51,137 bases of DNA. Source: Tritrichomonas foetus (Eukaryota > Parabasalia > Tritrichomonadida > Tritrichomonadidae). Location of the stretch: positions 11,389 to 62,525 of the forward strand of contig MLAK01000788.1 of assembly GCA_001839685.1 (NCBI GenBank), read 5' to 3'. This document shows, piece by piece, positions 27,015-36,168 of the stretch. The first letter of the stretch is position 1. Each line of letters opens with the position of its first letter. The position numbers were made by a program, and so were the translations under genes. Under the pieces are notes generated by a model. The model was given only the letters and a program-made list of their open reading frames with translations. It had not been told where the DNA came from and did not search any database.

Positions 27015-29492
27015 ATGACTAATAAGCTACAAGTTAGTAATTCTGGTGAAACACAGAAGGACAACATAGATAGTGAAGAATCTATTTTTGATGAAGTTGC
27101 AACAAATGATACAGATAATCCTCTCGGATCATGGAGTGACTTAAATCCATCTAAATCCAAACAAATGAGTGCAATGTTGAAAAAGTCATTGCTCACAAAG
27201 TCTCGTAATTGTGCTTCAATAGTCGAAATTGTTGTTGCATTTATTATGCCGGTTTTCATTTTGGTTATTACACTTATTTCTAAAAGTGATATTGATGAAT
27301 TAAAAAATCCACAAGTTGAGCCTATTGCAACATTATCAAATGATTTAATTGGATTTTTTGCTTCAACATCTGATCCTAAATTCTTAATTTCTCCAGATAC
27401 TGATGCTATGAGAGAATTACTTAATAACACGCTTTTACTCCAACAAATACCATCAATGGGTTATGAAATCATATATAAAGAAAATCCAAAAGATTTTGAA
27501 GAAGAAATATATTCATCAGATTCTAATGGTCTTGGTATTCATTGGATAAATCACGATGATAAAGAAAATTGTTATTCAAATCCACGTTTCGAGATTTATT
27601 ACCAAACAAACTACTTAAATCCAACAGCTTGGACATTTTTGGAACTTAAACATGCTATTGCAACTCTTATCTATGAAAAAGGTAAAGTTACTACAGATGG
27701 ATCATATGATTCTAGTACCAGTCTCTTATTGATGCAAAATGTTAATTACTCTAAACAAGCATTTGCTCATCCAAAAATATCATTAAAGAATTCTAACGCT
27801 AATCTTGCATTAGGATTCTTTGTGACACTTCCATTTATTATTATGACAATGCCAGATATGGAAATTATCTTAAATGAAAAAGATTCACACGTTACTGCCC
27901 TAGCAATGTTAATGGGATTAAGTGAATCTGCATATTGGTTCATTAATTTCATTATTCCATTTGTTTTTGGTTTCATCTTGTATTTTATTCATTCATTCTT
28001 ACTAAGCTATGGCTATGGATTAAAAGGATCTGACGTTGTAATGTTGATTGTTGCTTCAACATTTTATGTAATCGGACAATTATGGTTCCAATACTTTCTT
28101 TCCACATTTATTCAAAATGGAACTAAAGGAAGAATGATGATGATTATACTTATTGTATTAAGTATGTTCTTTATGGATATGCACCAGTTTTTGTCAATGA
28201 AGGATAATAATTCAATGATTTTGGTTCATATTTTATGTCTCTTTCCATTCTCTGCGCATATGCTTTTCATGATGCAGGGATATGTTTCATCTATTACCAA
28301 AATTGCACCATTTTCCTGGTCTAAAATGAATGACAGCTCGTATTATGTAAAACCATGGGTTCCAATTATGTGGATGGTAATTGATAGTGTTTTATACTTT
28401 GTTCTCTTCTTAATTTTCAATTTATTCAACCCAAGAAGTTTTGGAACCCCACTCATGAGATGGAGAGAGATATTTAACAAAGAAGCTTGGAAAAGACTCT
28501 TTTCTTCATCTAAAGATAAGAAAATCTCAAATAATAATGGTCAGTTCTTAAGTGTTAAAGGATTAACCAAAGTATATCATGGATCTAATAAGATTGAAGC
28601 CTTAAAAGATATTGAATTTGATATCCATAAAGGTGAAGTTATTGTGGTAATTGGACCTAATGGTGCAGGAAAATCGACTCTTATAAATACAATTGCAGGT
28701 GCTATTGAACCATCTAAAGGTGCTATCAATTTATTTGGAAATGAAACAACAAGATTTAAAGAAATTCAACAGTATTTAGGCGTTTGCTTCCAAGATAACG
28801 TTATTATTAATCATTTATCTGTTCGTGAACACTTTGATTATTTTGGTGCAATTCGAGGTGTGAAAAAAGATATTCTAGAAGACACCATCGATTACTTCGC
28901 TACTAATATGCAGTTAGTAGAAATGTTAAATAACAGAGCAGGAGATTTATCTGGAGGACAAAAAAGAAAGTTATGTATTGGTTTATCATTAATTGGAAAT
29001 CCACCAATTGTATTAATGGATGAGCCGACAGCAGGTGTTGATGTTCAAGCACGCCAACTTATATGGAAAATGATTTCTTCAATGAAAAATACAACATCAA
29101 TTATCACTAGTCATGCACTTGAAGAAGCAGAAGCTGTTTCATCAAGACTTTTCATTGTATCAAATGGCCAAATTCCTTTTGCTGGTTCTTCTACTCAACT
29201 TAGGAGTCAATGTAATTGCGGATATCAATTAAAATTGGATCTCAAAGAGGGTTATGATGTAAGACAAATCTTACAATTAGCAAACTCTTTTATACCTAGT
29301 TCAATACTATCTGCAGAACTTAAAAATACAATTACAATGCCAGTAGATAAATCAATTCCACAATTCTTATGCGCTTTATATAAGAAAGAAGAAGAATATG
29401 GCATTCAAAGTTATTCGTTCACAGTAGAGCAGCTAGAGGATATGGTTATTAAGTTAATTCAAAAAGAAGAAGTTAATATTGCTGGTCATTAA
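27015..29492 (+). CDS. ABCA-like half transporter
   Basis: An 825-aa protein with a single transmembrane and a single ATPase domain. The first membrane helix is near residues 70-95 (IVEIVVAFIMPVFILVI), then an external loop to about 250, then six or so helices (about 250-490). The ATPase domain is about 510-725: Walker A GPNGAGKST (about 547), LSGGQKRKL (about 643), Walker B IVLMDEPTAGVD (about 664) and switch SHALEEAE (about 698). All catalytic motifs are intact. ABCA proteins move lipids across endolysosomal or plasma membranes; half-size forms work as dimers. The divergent partner gene is of the same type, so the two products may once have paired, though the partner is now broken. The start ATG follows an initiator-like TCATTTACA. 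Confidence 0.93.
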   Translation: MTNKLQVSNSGETQKDNIDSEESIFDEVATNDTDNPLGSWSDLNPSKSKQMSAMLKKSLLTKSRNCASIVEIVVAFIMPVFILVITLISKSDIDELKNPQVEPIATLSNDLIGFFASTSDPKFLISPDTDAMRELLNNTLLLQQIPSMGYEIIYKENPKDFEEEIYSSDSNGLGIHWINHDDKENCYSNPRFEIYYQTNYLNPTAWTFLELKHAIATLIYEKGKVTTDGSYDSSTSLLLMQNVNYSKQAFAHPKISLKNSNANLALGFFVTLPFIIMTMPDMEIILNEKDSHVTALAMLMGLSESAYWFINFIIPFVFGFILYFIHSFLLSYGYGLKGSDVVMLIVASTFYVIGQLWFQYFLSTFIQNGTKGRMMMIILIVLSMFFMDMHQFLSMKDNNSMILVHILCLFPFSAHMLFMMQGYVSSITKIAPFSWSKMNDSSYYVKPWVPIMWMVIDSVLYFVLFLIFNLFNPRSFGTPLMRWREIFNKEAWKRLFSSSKDKKISNNNGQFLSVKGLTKVYHGSNKIEALKDIEFDIHKGEVIVVIGPNGAGKSTLINTIAGAIEPSKGAINLFGNETTRFKEIQQYLGVCFQDNVIINHLSVREHFDYFGAIRGVKKDILEDTIDYFATNMQLVEMLNNRAGDLSGGQKRKLCIGLSLIGNPPIVLMDEPTAGVDVQARQLIWKMISSMKNTTSIITSHALEEAEAVSSRLFIVSNGQIPFAGSSTQLRSQCNCGYQLKLDLKEGYDVRQILQLANSFIPSSILSAELKNTITMPVDKSIPQFLCALYKKEEEYGIQSYSFTVEQLEDMVIKLIQKEEVNIAGH

Positions 29493-29753
29493 TTTCCTAT
29501 CATACATTTTCTATCTAATAAATAAATAAATTAATAAAAACTATTTTAGTTCAATTTTTTATTTTTATTTTCTTATGATTCTTTCTCAATTATAATTTAA
29601 ATCCATTTGTTTCAATTTTCGAAAATTATTAAAATTCTAATCACATCTTGAAGTATAAATAGACATGTCATTTTTAGGAATTTGTGACATGAAAACATGT
29701 TTTATCGAAGTAGAATTCAGGATCTTTTAATTTTCATCATGAAGCTTTGATAA
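29493..29753. other. Spacer before tandem repeat
   Basis: 3' flank of the ABC gene, AT-rich, no feature recognised. Confidence 0.4.
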
Positions 29754-29969
29754 TTGATATATGTTATGATGTTGATATATGTTATGATGTTGATATATGT
29801 TATGATGTTGATATATGTTATGATGTTGATATATGTTATGATGTTGATATATGTTATGATGTTGATATATGTTATGATGTTGATATATGTTATGATGTTG
29901 ATATATGTTATGATGTTGATATATGTTATGATGTTGATATATGTTATGATGTTGATATATGTTATGATG

Positions 29970-30248
29970 NNNNNNNNNNNNNNNNNNNNNNNNNNNNNNN
30001 NNNNNNNNNNNNNNNNNNNNNNNNNNNNNNNNNNNNNNNNNNNNNNNNNNNNNNNNNNNNNNNNNNNNNNNNNNNNNNNNNNNNNNNNNNNNNNNNNNNN
30101 NNNNNNNNNNNNNNNNNNNNNNNNNNNNNNNNNNNNNNNNNNNNNNNNNNNNNNNNNNNNNNNNNNNNNNNNNNNNNNNNNNNNNNNNNNNNNNNNNNNN
30201 NNNNNNNNNNNNNNNNNNNNNNNNNNNNNNNNNNNNNNNNNNNNNNNN
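29970..30248. other. Assembly gap (279 N)
   Basis: A run of N inside the 18-bp tandem repeat, where short reads could not be bridged. The size is an estimate by the assembler. Confidence 0.99.
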
Positions 30249-30267
30249 AGATGTGTATAAGAGACAG
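30249..30267 (+). other. Tn5 mosaic end (Nextera adapter) left in the assembly
   Basis: AGATGTGTATAAGAGACAG is the exact 19-bp Tn5 mosaic-end sequence used in tagmentation libraries. It abuts the N gap and interrupts the tandem repeat, so it is library contamination, not genomic sequence. Confidence 0.97.
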
Positions 30268-30519
30268 ATGTTATGATGTTGATATATGTTATGATGTTGA
30301 TATATGTTATGATGTTGATATATGTTATGATGTTCAATCATGAAGATTTGTAAATAAACCAGATCTCAAAAACATAAAAGATTTTTATTTATTTTTACAA
30401 AATGTAGATACAAACAGGTTTATTGATATGGAATATAAATTAGAATATTCAATATAGTTTCTTTTCATCAACTTTTCATAAAATATATCATCTCTGAAAA
30501 AAAGTTGTGAAAAATTGAT

Positions 30520-32295
30520 TTAAAAGATTCCTGGCTTCCTTCTTGATCTGGGACTTGCTTTTCTCTGTCCAACTGAAGAAACAACTTCGTAAATTGGTTT
30601 GTCATGATGTCCGATAAGAGGAGAGGAGGGATGATTTTTGGGATTTGCTTTAATTTCTTTGAACTTCGAATCCGGTTTTTCATCAGATTTTCCTTTGATG
30701 AGGGGAGTCGACCTAGATATGGGCGATATCCCACTCAAGTCTGGAAGACCAATGAGATGCCTAGAGCGACAATTTAAGTTTGCAAATGATTGATCACTTA
30801 TATGAGAAGTCCCACTTTTCGTGAGTGAAGAATTTGATGGAGCATGGCTTTGAAAGTTATGATTCATAGCTCTTGCAGATGCATTTCGTTTGGATTGTTT
30901 AATCGGTGAAGTTAATACTCCTGGATTACATGTTTTATTTATTGGTGGAAGGGGTGGACCCATGTTAACGTTCGAATTTTGACGATTAGGTGAATTTAAT
31001 TGACCTTGTTGAGGAAAACCGGAAATTGGTGAACATGGGGAATTACCTTGATTATTCAGATTTGTGTTAATTGCTGGGATTGGCTTTCCAAGAGAAGAAG
31101 AAGGAGGAGGTGTGAAAGTTATTTTCCCGATTGTGAAATTCTTTTCACTTGTCGAAAGAAGAAAAGTCGCCATTTCTCTTTGCAAATATGCAATTGCAGG
31201 AAAAATAATTGCTTTGGTATAATATTTTGATTCATTTTGACCATAATATCGAATTTCTTCTTTTAAATAGTTTTTATCATTATTTGTTACTTGGTCAGAT
31301 TTAGTGTCAGAAATTGTGTCAGATTTTTTGTCAAGTTTTCCAACAACTAAAACTCCTGCCATGTTTGGTGCTTGTCCGCAATAGTTTGATGCAGAGAAAA
31401 CCGTTACACAACGTCCATCAAGATTATAATGAATTCCATCAGAAATTGATTGATGTCCTCTAACAAGAAGGTCAAATTTTTGACCGTCGAGAAATGAGTC
31501 AACCGCTTTCTTCCCAAAGAAGAAACCACTTCCTCTTGACGATGGGTGATATTCATCAACATTTTCAGAGGGGTCACTCCAAACTGCGCTCAAAAGTGGC
31601 TCAACATCGAATTCAGTAATTGGTCGAATAACATCTGTTAGCATATGGATCTTCGTAAAGTGAGGACCGATTCCTCCATGTACGCAAGCAATTTTATTGT
31701 CGATTACAGCAGCCAAAGGGATAGTATCGAACATTTTTGTTAAATCGTTTATAATGTTAATATTGTATTTGTTGTTGCTTCTGGTAAGGTCGTTTCGATA
31801 TAGATTTGTTAATTCCGTGATAAATCCGTTTGATCGCCACATTGTGCTAAATTCATGATTCCCGCGAATAATGAAGACGTGAGAGGGAAAAAGAACTTTT
31901 AATAGAAGCACCAATATTGTTGTTTCTGTTGAAAATTCGCCACGGTCAACCATGTCTCCCAAAAATAGGTATCGGGATTTTGGCGGAAGACCAAATATCT
32001 TCAGAATTCTAAAAAGATCGAGGATATGTCCATGCAAGTCACCGATTATCACCAGCTCCTTTAAGGCTTCAGTATCAGACGATATTTGGAGAACTGTTGG
32101 TTCCTCAATGAAGATTTTCGCAGCTGCTGAACAAAGCGAGGAAAATATGAATAGCGGAACTTTTGGGAAGACTAACCGGGTTTTTGACGACTCGTATTCG
32201 CTGACATTAACCGAAATAAGCGTGCGATAGCATTGGTAAATTTTCTGGAAATTAGCTTGTTGCTGCCTTTGGAGGTCGGTCGGAGATTGCAGCAT
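30520..32295 (-). CDS. PPP-family serine/threonine phosphatase
   Basis: A 591-aa protein from ATG 32295 (MLQSPTDLQR). The PPP catalytic domain spans about residues 45-350 with all metal-binding motifs: GDLHG (about 85), GDMVDRG (about 117), GNHEF (about 144), HGGIGP (about 208) and RGHQ (about 278), plus SASNYCG. It belongs to the PP1/PP2A/calcineurin family but does not clearly match one subtype. Residues about 380-591 are low complexity, rich in Pro, Ser and Asn, with basic ends (SPRSRRKPGIF); this tail may direct targeting or regulation and may itself be phosphorylated. The N-terminal 45 residues are helical. A cytosolic or nuclear enzyme reversing Ser/Thr phosphorylation. Confidence 0.93.
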   Translation of the reverse strand: MLQSPTDLQRQQQANFQKIYQCYRTLISVNVSEYESSKTRLVFPKVPLFIFSSLCSAAAKIFIEEPTVLQISSDTEALKELVIIGDLHGHILDLFRILKIFGLPPKSRYLFLGDMVDRGEFSTETTILVLLLKVLFPSHVFIIRGNHEFSTMWRSNGFITELTNLYRNDLTRSNNKYNINIINDLTKMFDTIPLAAVIDNKIACVHGGIGPHFTKIHMLTDVIRPITEFDVEPLLSAVWSDPSENVDEYHPSSRGSGFFFGKKAVDSFLDGQKFDLLVRGHQSISDGIHYNLDGRCVTVFSASNYCGQAPNMAGVLVVGKLDKKSDTISDTKSDQVTNNDKNYLKEEIRYYGQNESKYYTKAIIFPAIAYLQREMATFLLSTSEKNFTIGKITFTPPPSSSLGKPIPAINTNLNNQGNSPCSPISGFPQQGQLNSPNRQNSNVNMGPPLPPINKTCNPGVLTSPIKQSKRNASARAMNHNFQSHAPSNSSLTKSGTSHISDQSFANLNCRSRHLIGLPDLSGISPISRSTPLIKGKSDEKPDSKFKEIKANPKNHPSSPLIGHHDKPIYEVVSSVGQRKASPRSRRKPGIF

Positions 32296-33117
32296 TTTAT
32301 TTCTGAATGTGTAAACTTTTCATATTATAAATGGTCGTTTGAATTCAAATTAACGAATCCTTTTTCAAAGAGCAATCATAAAATTGAGATAAAAAAATTA
32401 TATAATTATTAGAAAAAATAATTTTAAATTGACAGTGTCAAGTTGACTTTGTTAATTTTATACAATCGAATATTATTAATTCTTAATGTTAAAAACATAA
32501 TTGAAAGTTAAGTTTTTCAATGTGTGATGAAGCGATATTTTTAGTGTATAATTGTCTCAATAATATATTTCCGAGGAAGTTACTGAAAAAATAATTGAGA
32601 CATATCTATATCATAAAGAAAAAACTCCATTTTAACTGGAATAATGAAATACCGAGATATTAATATTTTTCCATATTTGTTCTCGATCATTCTTACTCTT
32701 ACCTCCATTGTAATAGAGGTTTAGATTTTTATATAGATAAATTTTCGACCCATTTATATCTATTTTGTTTAAATTTCATTCGTTTCATTCATTCATTGTT
32801 TTAATTTCATTCATTGTTTTAATTTCGTTTCTTCCATGATCGATGAATTCCATCTAATACATCTAGATTAGAATTCCTGTAAAAATTCTTGAAAATCTCC
32901 CAAAGTCACAAAACCATTAAAAAAAAAGTCAATCCAACAAAAAAGTCAATCCAACAAAACAGCGCCGAAATCTTAAAATAATAATAATAATAATAAAAGT
33001 GAAGAAAATGATATCCTTTATATAATATAAAACAATATTTATAATGGAAGCAAATATATTAACAATATATCCCGCTTCTTGATGATTTTAAGTAAACTAT
33101 TCCCAAAAAGAAATTAT
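32296..33117. other. Intergenic with short repeats
   Basis: 822 bp without a gene. It contains two copies of AAAAGTCAATCCAACA (near 32924 and 32942), a duplicated TTTCATTCATTGTTTTAA (near 32790-32825) and an ATA trinucleotide run near 32978-32996. Confidence 0.55.
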
Positions 33118-34200
33118 TTACAAAAGTGGAGGCACAAATTGTTTCTCATCAGCATTGCCAGTGCTTTTTGAATTATTTTTCTCGTTATTATTTATGAAAG
33201 GGTCATGTTCAGAGTTTTCGTGATTTTCTTGCTTCGTTCCTTTTTTAGATTTCTTTTTTGTTTTTTCATGAACGTTTACAATCATTCCAATTAAAATGAA
33301 GAAAAGTGCAATTCCATGTAATGATGTAAATGTTTTATCTTTGAATACGAAAAATGATAGACAAACAGTCAAGACTTTCCTCATTGAAAGAAGCATATCA
33401 TTAAAAAGACTACCAAAGGATTTGATTGTTAAAAACACAAATTGAACAGCAATTGCACCTAAAACAACAACAACAAGCACTAAAACAAGAATCGAAGGAT
33501 TATCAATGATTCTTTTTGCACCTGAAAAAAGTTGTCCTGTTGCAATTGCCATGAAAAACATTAAAATTGTTGAAAAGCTATATAGCATTGCTATTAATTC
33601 ATCTTGTGTAGCCCCGTAATGATTCAAAACAAGTTCTTCAATATTTGCTGCGATGGCTTTCAAAGTCATCGCAAGAGAAATTGCTAAAATTCCGAATAAA
33701 TCAAACTCGTTGTTGACTTGCTTATCACCCAATGAAATAATAGTGAGACCAAATACATATAGAATAACTGACAAGATTTCAATTAATTTGGGCATCTTTT
33801 TCAGAAATATAATATTGCCAACTAATACTGGAATCAAACCACAAGATTTGAAAAGTACACCTGTAGTGAAAGTAATACGGAGTGATGCGTAATTCATTAA
33901 CATTTTCGAAAGTGCAATAATTAACGAAATTCCAATATAAACTGTAATTGGCGCTTTTAATGAAACTTTTCTGGTAAAAATTAAAATCGGAGTCGGAAAA
34001 GTGGAAGCTACATCTGCAATGAATAAAGCGAGCGTTAGAAAACAAGGTTCCTTAAAGTGGTAATGCTTTAATAAATATTCATGGATAACACCTTTGACTA
34101 AAAGCACTGAAAAAAGTCCGCTGATACAAAAAATCATCAGGACACTCTTTGGCCACGTTGTAACTTTCAGGCCAAAGAATGAATTGTCGGCCTGCCCCAT
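33118..34200 (-). CDS. UAA-family nucleotide-sugar transporter (SLC35B-like)
   Basis: A 360-aa polytopic protein starting at ATG 34200 (MGQADNSFFG); the frame upstream starts at TTG. About ten membrane helices fit the drug/metabolite transporter fold. Recognisable parts are LFSVLLVKGVIHEYLL near the N-terminus, MNYASLRITFTTGVLFKSCG in helices 3-4 and PVLVGNIIFLKKMPKLIEIL after it; KS(C/S)..IPV is typical of UAA/SLC35B transporters. The Lys-rich and Asn-rich C-terminal tail (about 310-360) faces the cytosol. Such carriers exchange nucleotide sugars or PAPS across Golgi or ER membranes for glycan synthesis. The substrate cannot be read from the sequence. Confidence 0.8.
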   Translation of the reverse strand: MGQADNSFFGLKVTTWPKSVLMIFCISGLFSVLLVKGVIHEYLLKHYHFKEPCFLTLALFIADVASTFPTPILIFTRKVSLKAPITVYIGISLIIALSKMLMNYASLRITFTTGVLFKSCGLIPVLVGNIIFLKKMPKLIEILSVILYVFGLTIISLGDKQVNNEFDLFGILAISLAMTLKAIAANIEELVLNHYGATQDELIAMLYSFSTILMFFMAIATGQLFSGAKRIIDNPSILVLVLVVVVLGAIAVQFVFLTIKSFGSLFNDMLLSMRKVLTVCLSFFVFKDKTFTSLHGIALFFILIGMIVNVHEKTKKKSKKGTKQENHENSEHDPFINNNEKNNSKSTGNADEKQFVPPLL

Positions 34201-34685
34201 TTTTTGGGATGTTGATCTTTTTGATGACCTCAAATTCAATTTTTTCAAAAGTTTACATAGCAAACTTTACAAATGTCAGTTTGAAAAGTTTTGTGAGTAT
34301 GCGACCAATTTCGATATCTGATAAAGTTTGAACATGAAACAGTAATTTAAGTGAGGTATTGTTAGTAAATAATTATTAGCTATTGAAATATAAGAACATA
34401 ACTCTTTTCGATTTAAAAATCATGCATAGTTATGCAAATCGAATTTATTTCGTATCATGAAACTCAAATGATATTTACACAATGTGTAATTATGAAACTA
34501 AAAATTAGGTTTTCTCAAATAAAACAAATAAAAAATGAGAATTACAAAAATATGATTTCAAAAAAAGTCGAATAAATACTATATTTAGATAACATACAAA
34601 ACTTTGATATGGTTCAAAATATGATGTGTAAACACACACAGAATAGATAATTTCATAGATTCATTAAAAATTCGATTTTGAATTA
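34201..34685. other. Intergenic, no gene seen
   Basis: Upstream region of the transporter gene and 3' flank of the PQ-loop gene. AT-rich; contains AACACACACAG near 34630 without matching splice partners. Confidence 0.45.
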
Positions 34686-35576
34686 TTATTCACTTTCCTG
34701 TTTTTCTAGAGCTTTAATGATAGGCATAACAAAATTTTCTGGAAGTCTTTCGGTTACATCTGCTTCAAAATTAAATTCATCTTCAATTGATGAATCATCT
34801 TTTATTTGATGAATTTGAATCTTTCTTTTACGATAAAACAAACAAATTCCAAGCAGTATAAATTGTTGAATAGAAGCCAATAGTAATGATATCCATGTAC
34901 TCCAGTGATGTCCTTGTCCAATCCACATAAAAAGTGCATTTAGGGCACCACCAGGGGCTTGAATTTCTAACATCAAAATTGAAAGTGAGCCAGAACTTTT
35001 TAAAATAAAAGTAGTCATAATTTGTGGTAAATATTGTGCATAAACTAAAAGTGATGCACCTGTGCCTAAAAGTGTACCATATTGTTCCATAAATTTTGAA
35101 GAGAATCCAAACTTAACTCCAATAAGAAGATAAACAATAATCATTGTAAAACTGACAAAAAGTGTGATAAAAATTAACAAAAATGAATTGGCTTTGGAAA
35201 TTTTGGTTCGAAAATCATTAAAAATGATCTTCAAAAATACTATAAAAAGATAACAAAACCATAAACAAAACAAATTAAGGAATGTTAAATAAGTGGAAAA
35301 AGTTTTTGATAGAGGCAATTGAAGAAAACCAACAAAATCACTTGAATTGAAACATAAAACATTCACAACAAGAGCAAATTGTCCTATACTTGTGAAAAAT
35401 ATCGTCACACTACTGAGACCAAAACTGGATCTTTTTCTGATTATGATTAAGATTTGAGGGATGACTGAAATTACAGTGCCAATAGTGATGCACAATCCAA
35501 CAACACACCATATTATCTGAGTTGGGGAAAATGAGTTTGAATAATCATGGAAAAAGCTAAAATCATAAATCACCAT
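34686..35576 (-). CDS. PQ-loop (SWEET/cystinosin-like) membrane protein
   Basis: A 296-aa protein from ATG 35576 (MVIYDFSFFH); the frame upstream starts at GTG. It has about seven membrane helices and two PQ-loop motifs, TVISVIPQILIIIRKRSSFG near the N-terminus and LLVYAQYLPQIMTTFILKSS after the fourth or fifth helix, the layout of PQ-loop transporters. A polar C-terminal tail (about 245-296) carries acidic residues and ends EKQESE. Family members export cystine, basic amino acids or sugars, commonly from lysosomes or vacuoles; the substrate here is unknown. Near other endolysosomal-type genes in this window, though not in an operon. Confidence 0.85.
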   Translation of the reverse strand: MVIYDFSFFHDYSNSFSPTQIIWCVVGLCITIGTVISVIPQILIIIRKRSSFGLSSVTIFFTSIGQFALVVNVLCFNSSDFVGFLQLPLSKTFSTYLTFLNLFCLWFCYLFIVFLKIIFNDFRTKISKANSFLLIFITLFVSFTMIIVYLLIGVKFGFSSKFMEQYGTLLGTGASLLVYAQYLPQIMTTFILKSSGSLSILMLEIQAPGGALNALFMWIGQGHHWSTWISLLLASIQQFILLGICLFYRKRKIQIHQIKDDSSIEDEFNFEADVTERLPENFVMPIIKALEKQESE

Positions 35577-36168
35577 TGTGATATTTGTCAGGTCACATAT
35601 CACGAATTTTAAACGTTCACCACATTAAATCCAAGAGACTGTTAATGAGATTGACAAGTTTGCAACAAACTAATTTTTTCTGGTATTTAATGCTGCAAAT
35701 TTACCCAATATTAGAAAAACTCACTCCAATATCACTTATTTCCATATGTGGTGTCAAGTTTATAAAAATTGAGGAAATGGACATGTGAAATGAAAATTCA
35801 ATTATTTAAGTGACCAATTAGAATTCTCTGCGTCATCATCAAGTTTGAGTCAATGAAGAGTCTTCAATGAAAAGTGAACCTATGTTTGCCAAATTATAAT
35901 TTCAACTTCTATATTTCGAGACAACAAAACCCTTTTATGCAAGACAAACGATTAAAGTCGATTCAATACTACAACGTATCCTCATTCAGATCTGTATTCA
36001 AAAAATACGTTAACAACTCACAATATTGACTTTTTGATATCAGCGTCATTATCATACACTTTTACAATAAAATTTACATTTAAAAACTTTGAAAAAATTC
36101 ACAGCCAGTTCAACTTTTTCAATGCATAATTGAATGTTCAAAAAATATTTTTAATTAGCTATTGCGAG
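35577..36168. other. Divergent intergenic region
   Basis: 592 bp holding the upstream regions of the PQ-loop gene (minus) and the inositol kinase gene (plus). A 67-codon frame at 35585-35788 starts at ATG but shows no protein-like features. Confidence 0.4.

Larger units (their letters stand above)
29754..30334. repeat. 18-bp tandem repeat array with assembly gap
   Basis: Twelve exact copies of TTGATATATGTTATGATG (29754-29969), then 279 N, then an adapter remnant and about 3.7 further copies (30268-30334). Because 18 is a multiple of three, every frame is open and encodes hexapeptides (such as DICYDV or INIITY); these are not genes. True array length is unknown. Confidence 0.95.

Noticed and set aside
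26891..27430. 179-codon minus-strand frame at the ABC promoter
   Set aside because: Shadow opposite the N-terminal part of the plus-strand ABC gene.
29754..30334. Possible CRISPR or satellite-like array
   Set aside because: Direct head-to-tail 18-bp units without spacers; eukaryotic context.
29717..30343. Long repetitive frames on both strands across the N gap
   Set aside because: Created by an 18-bp repeat, N bases and adapter sequence.
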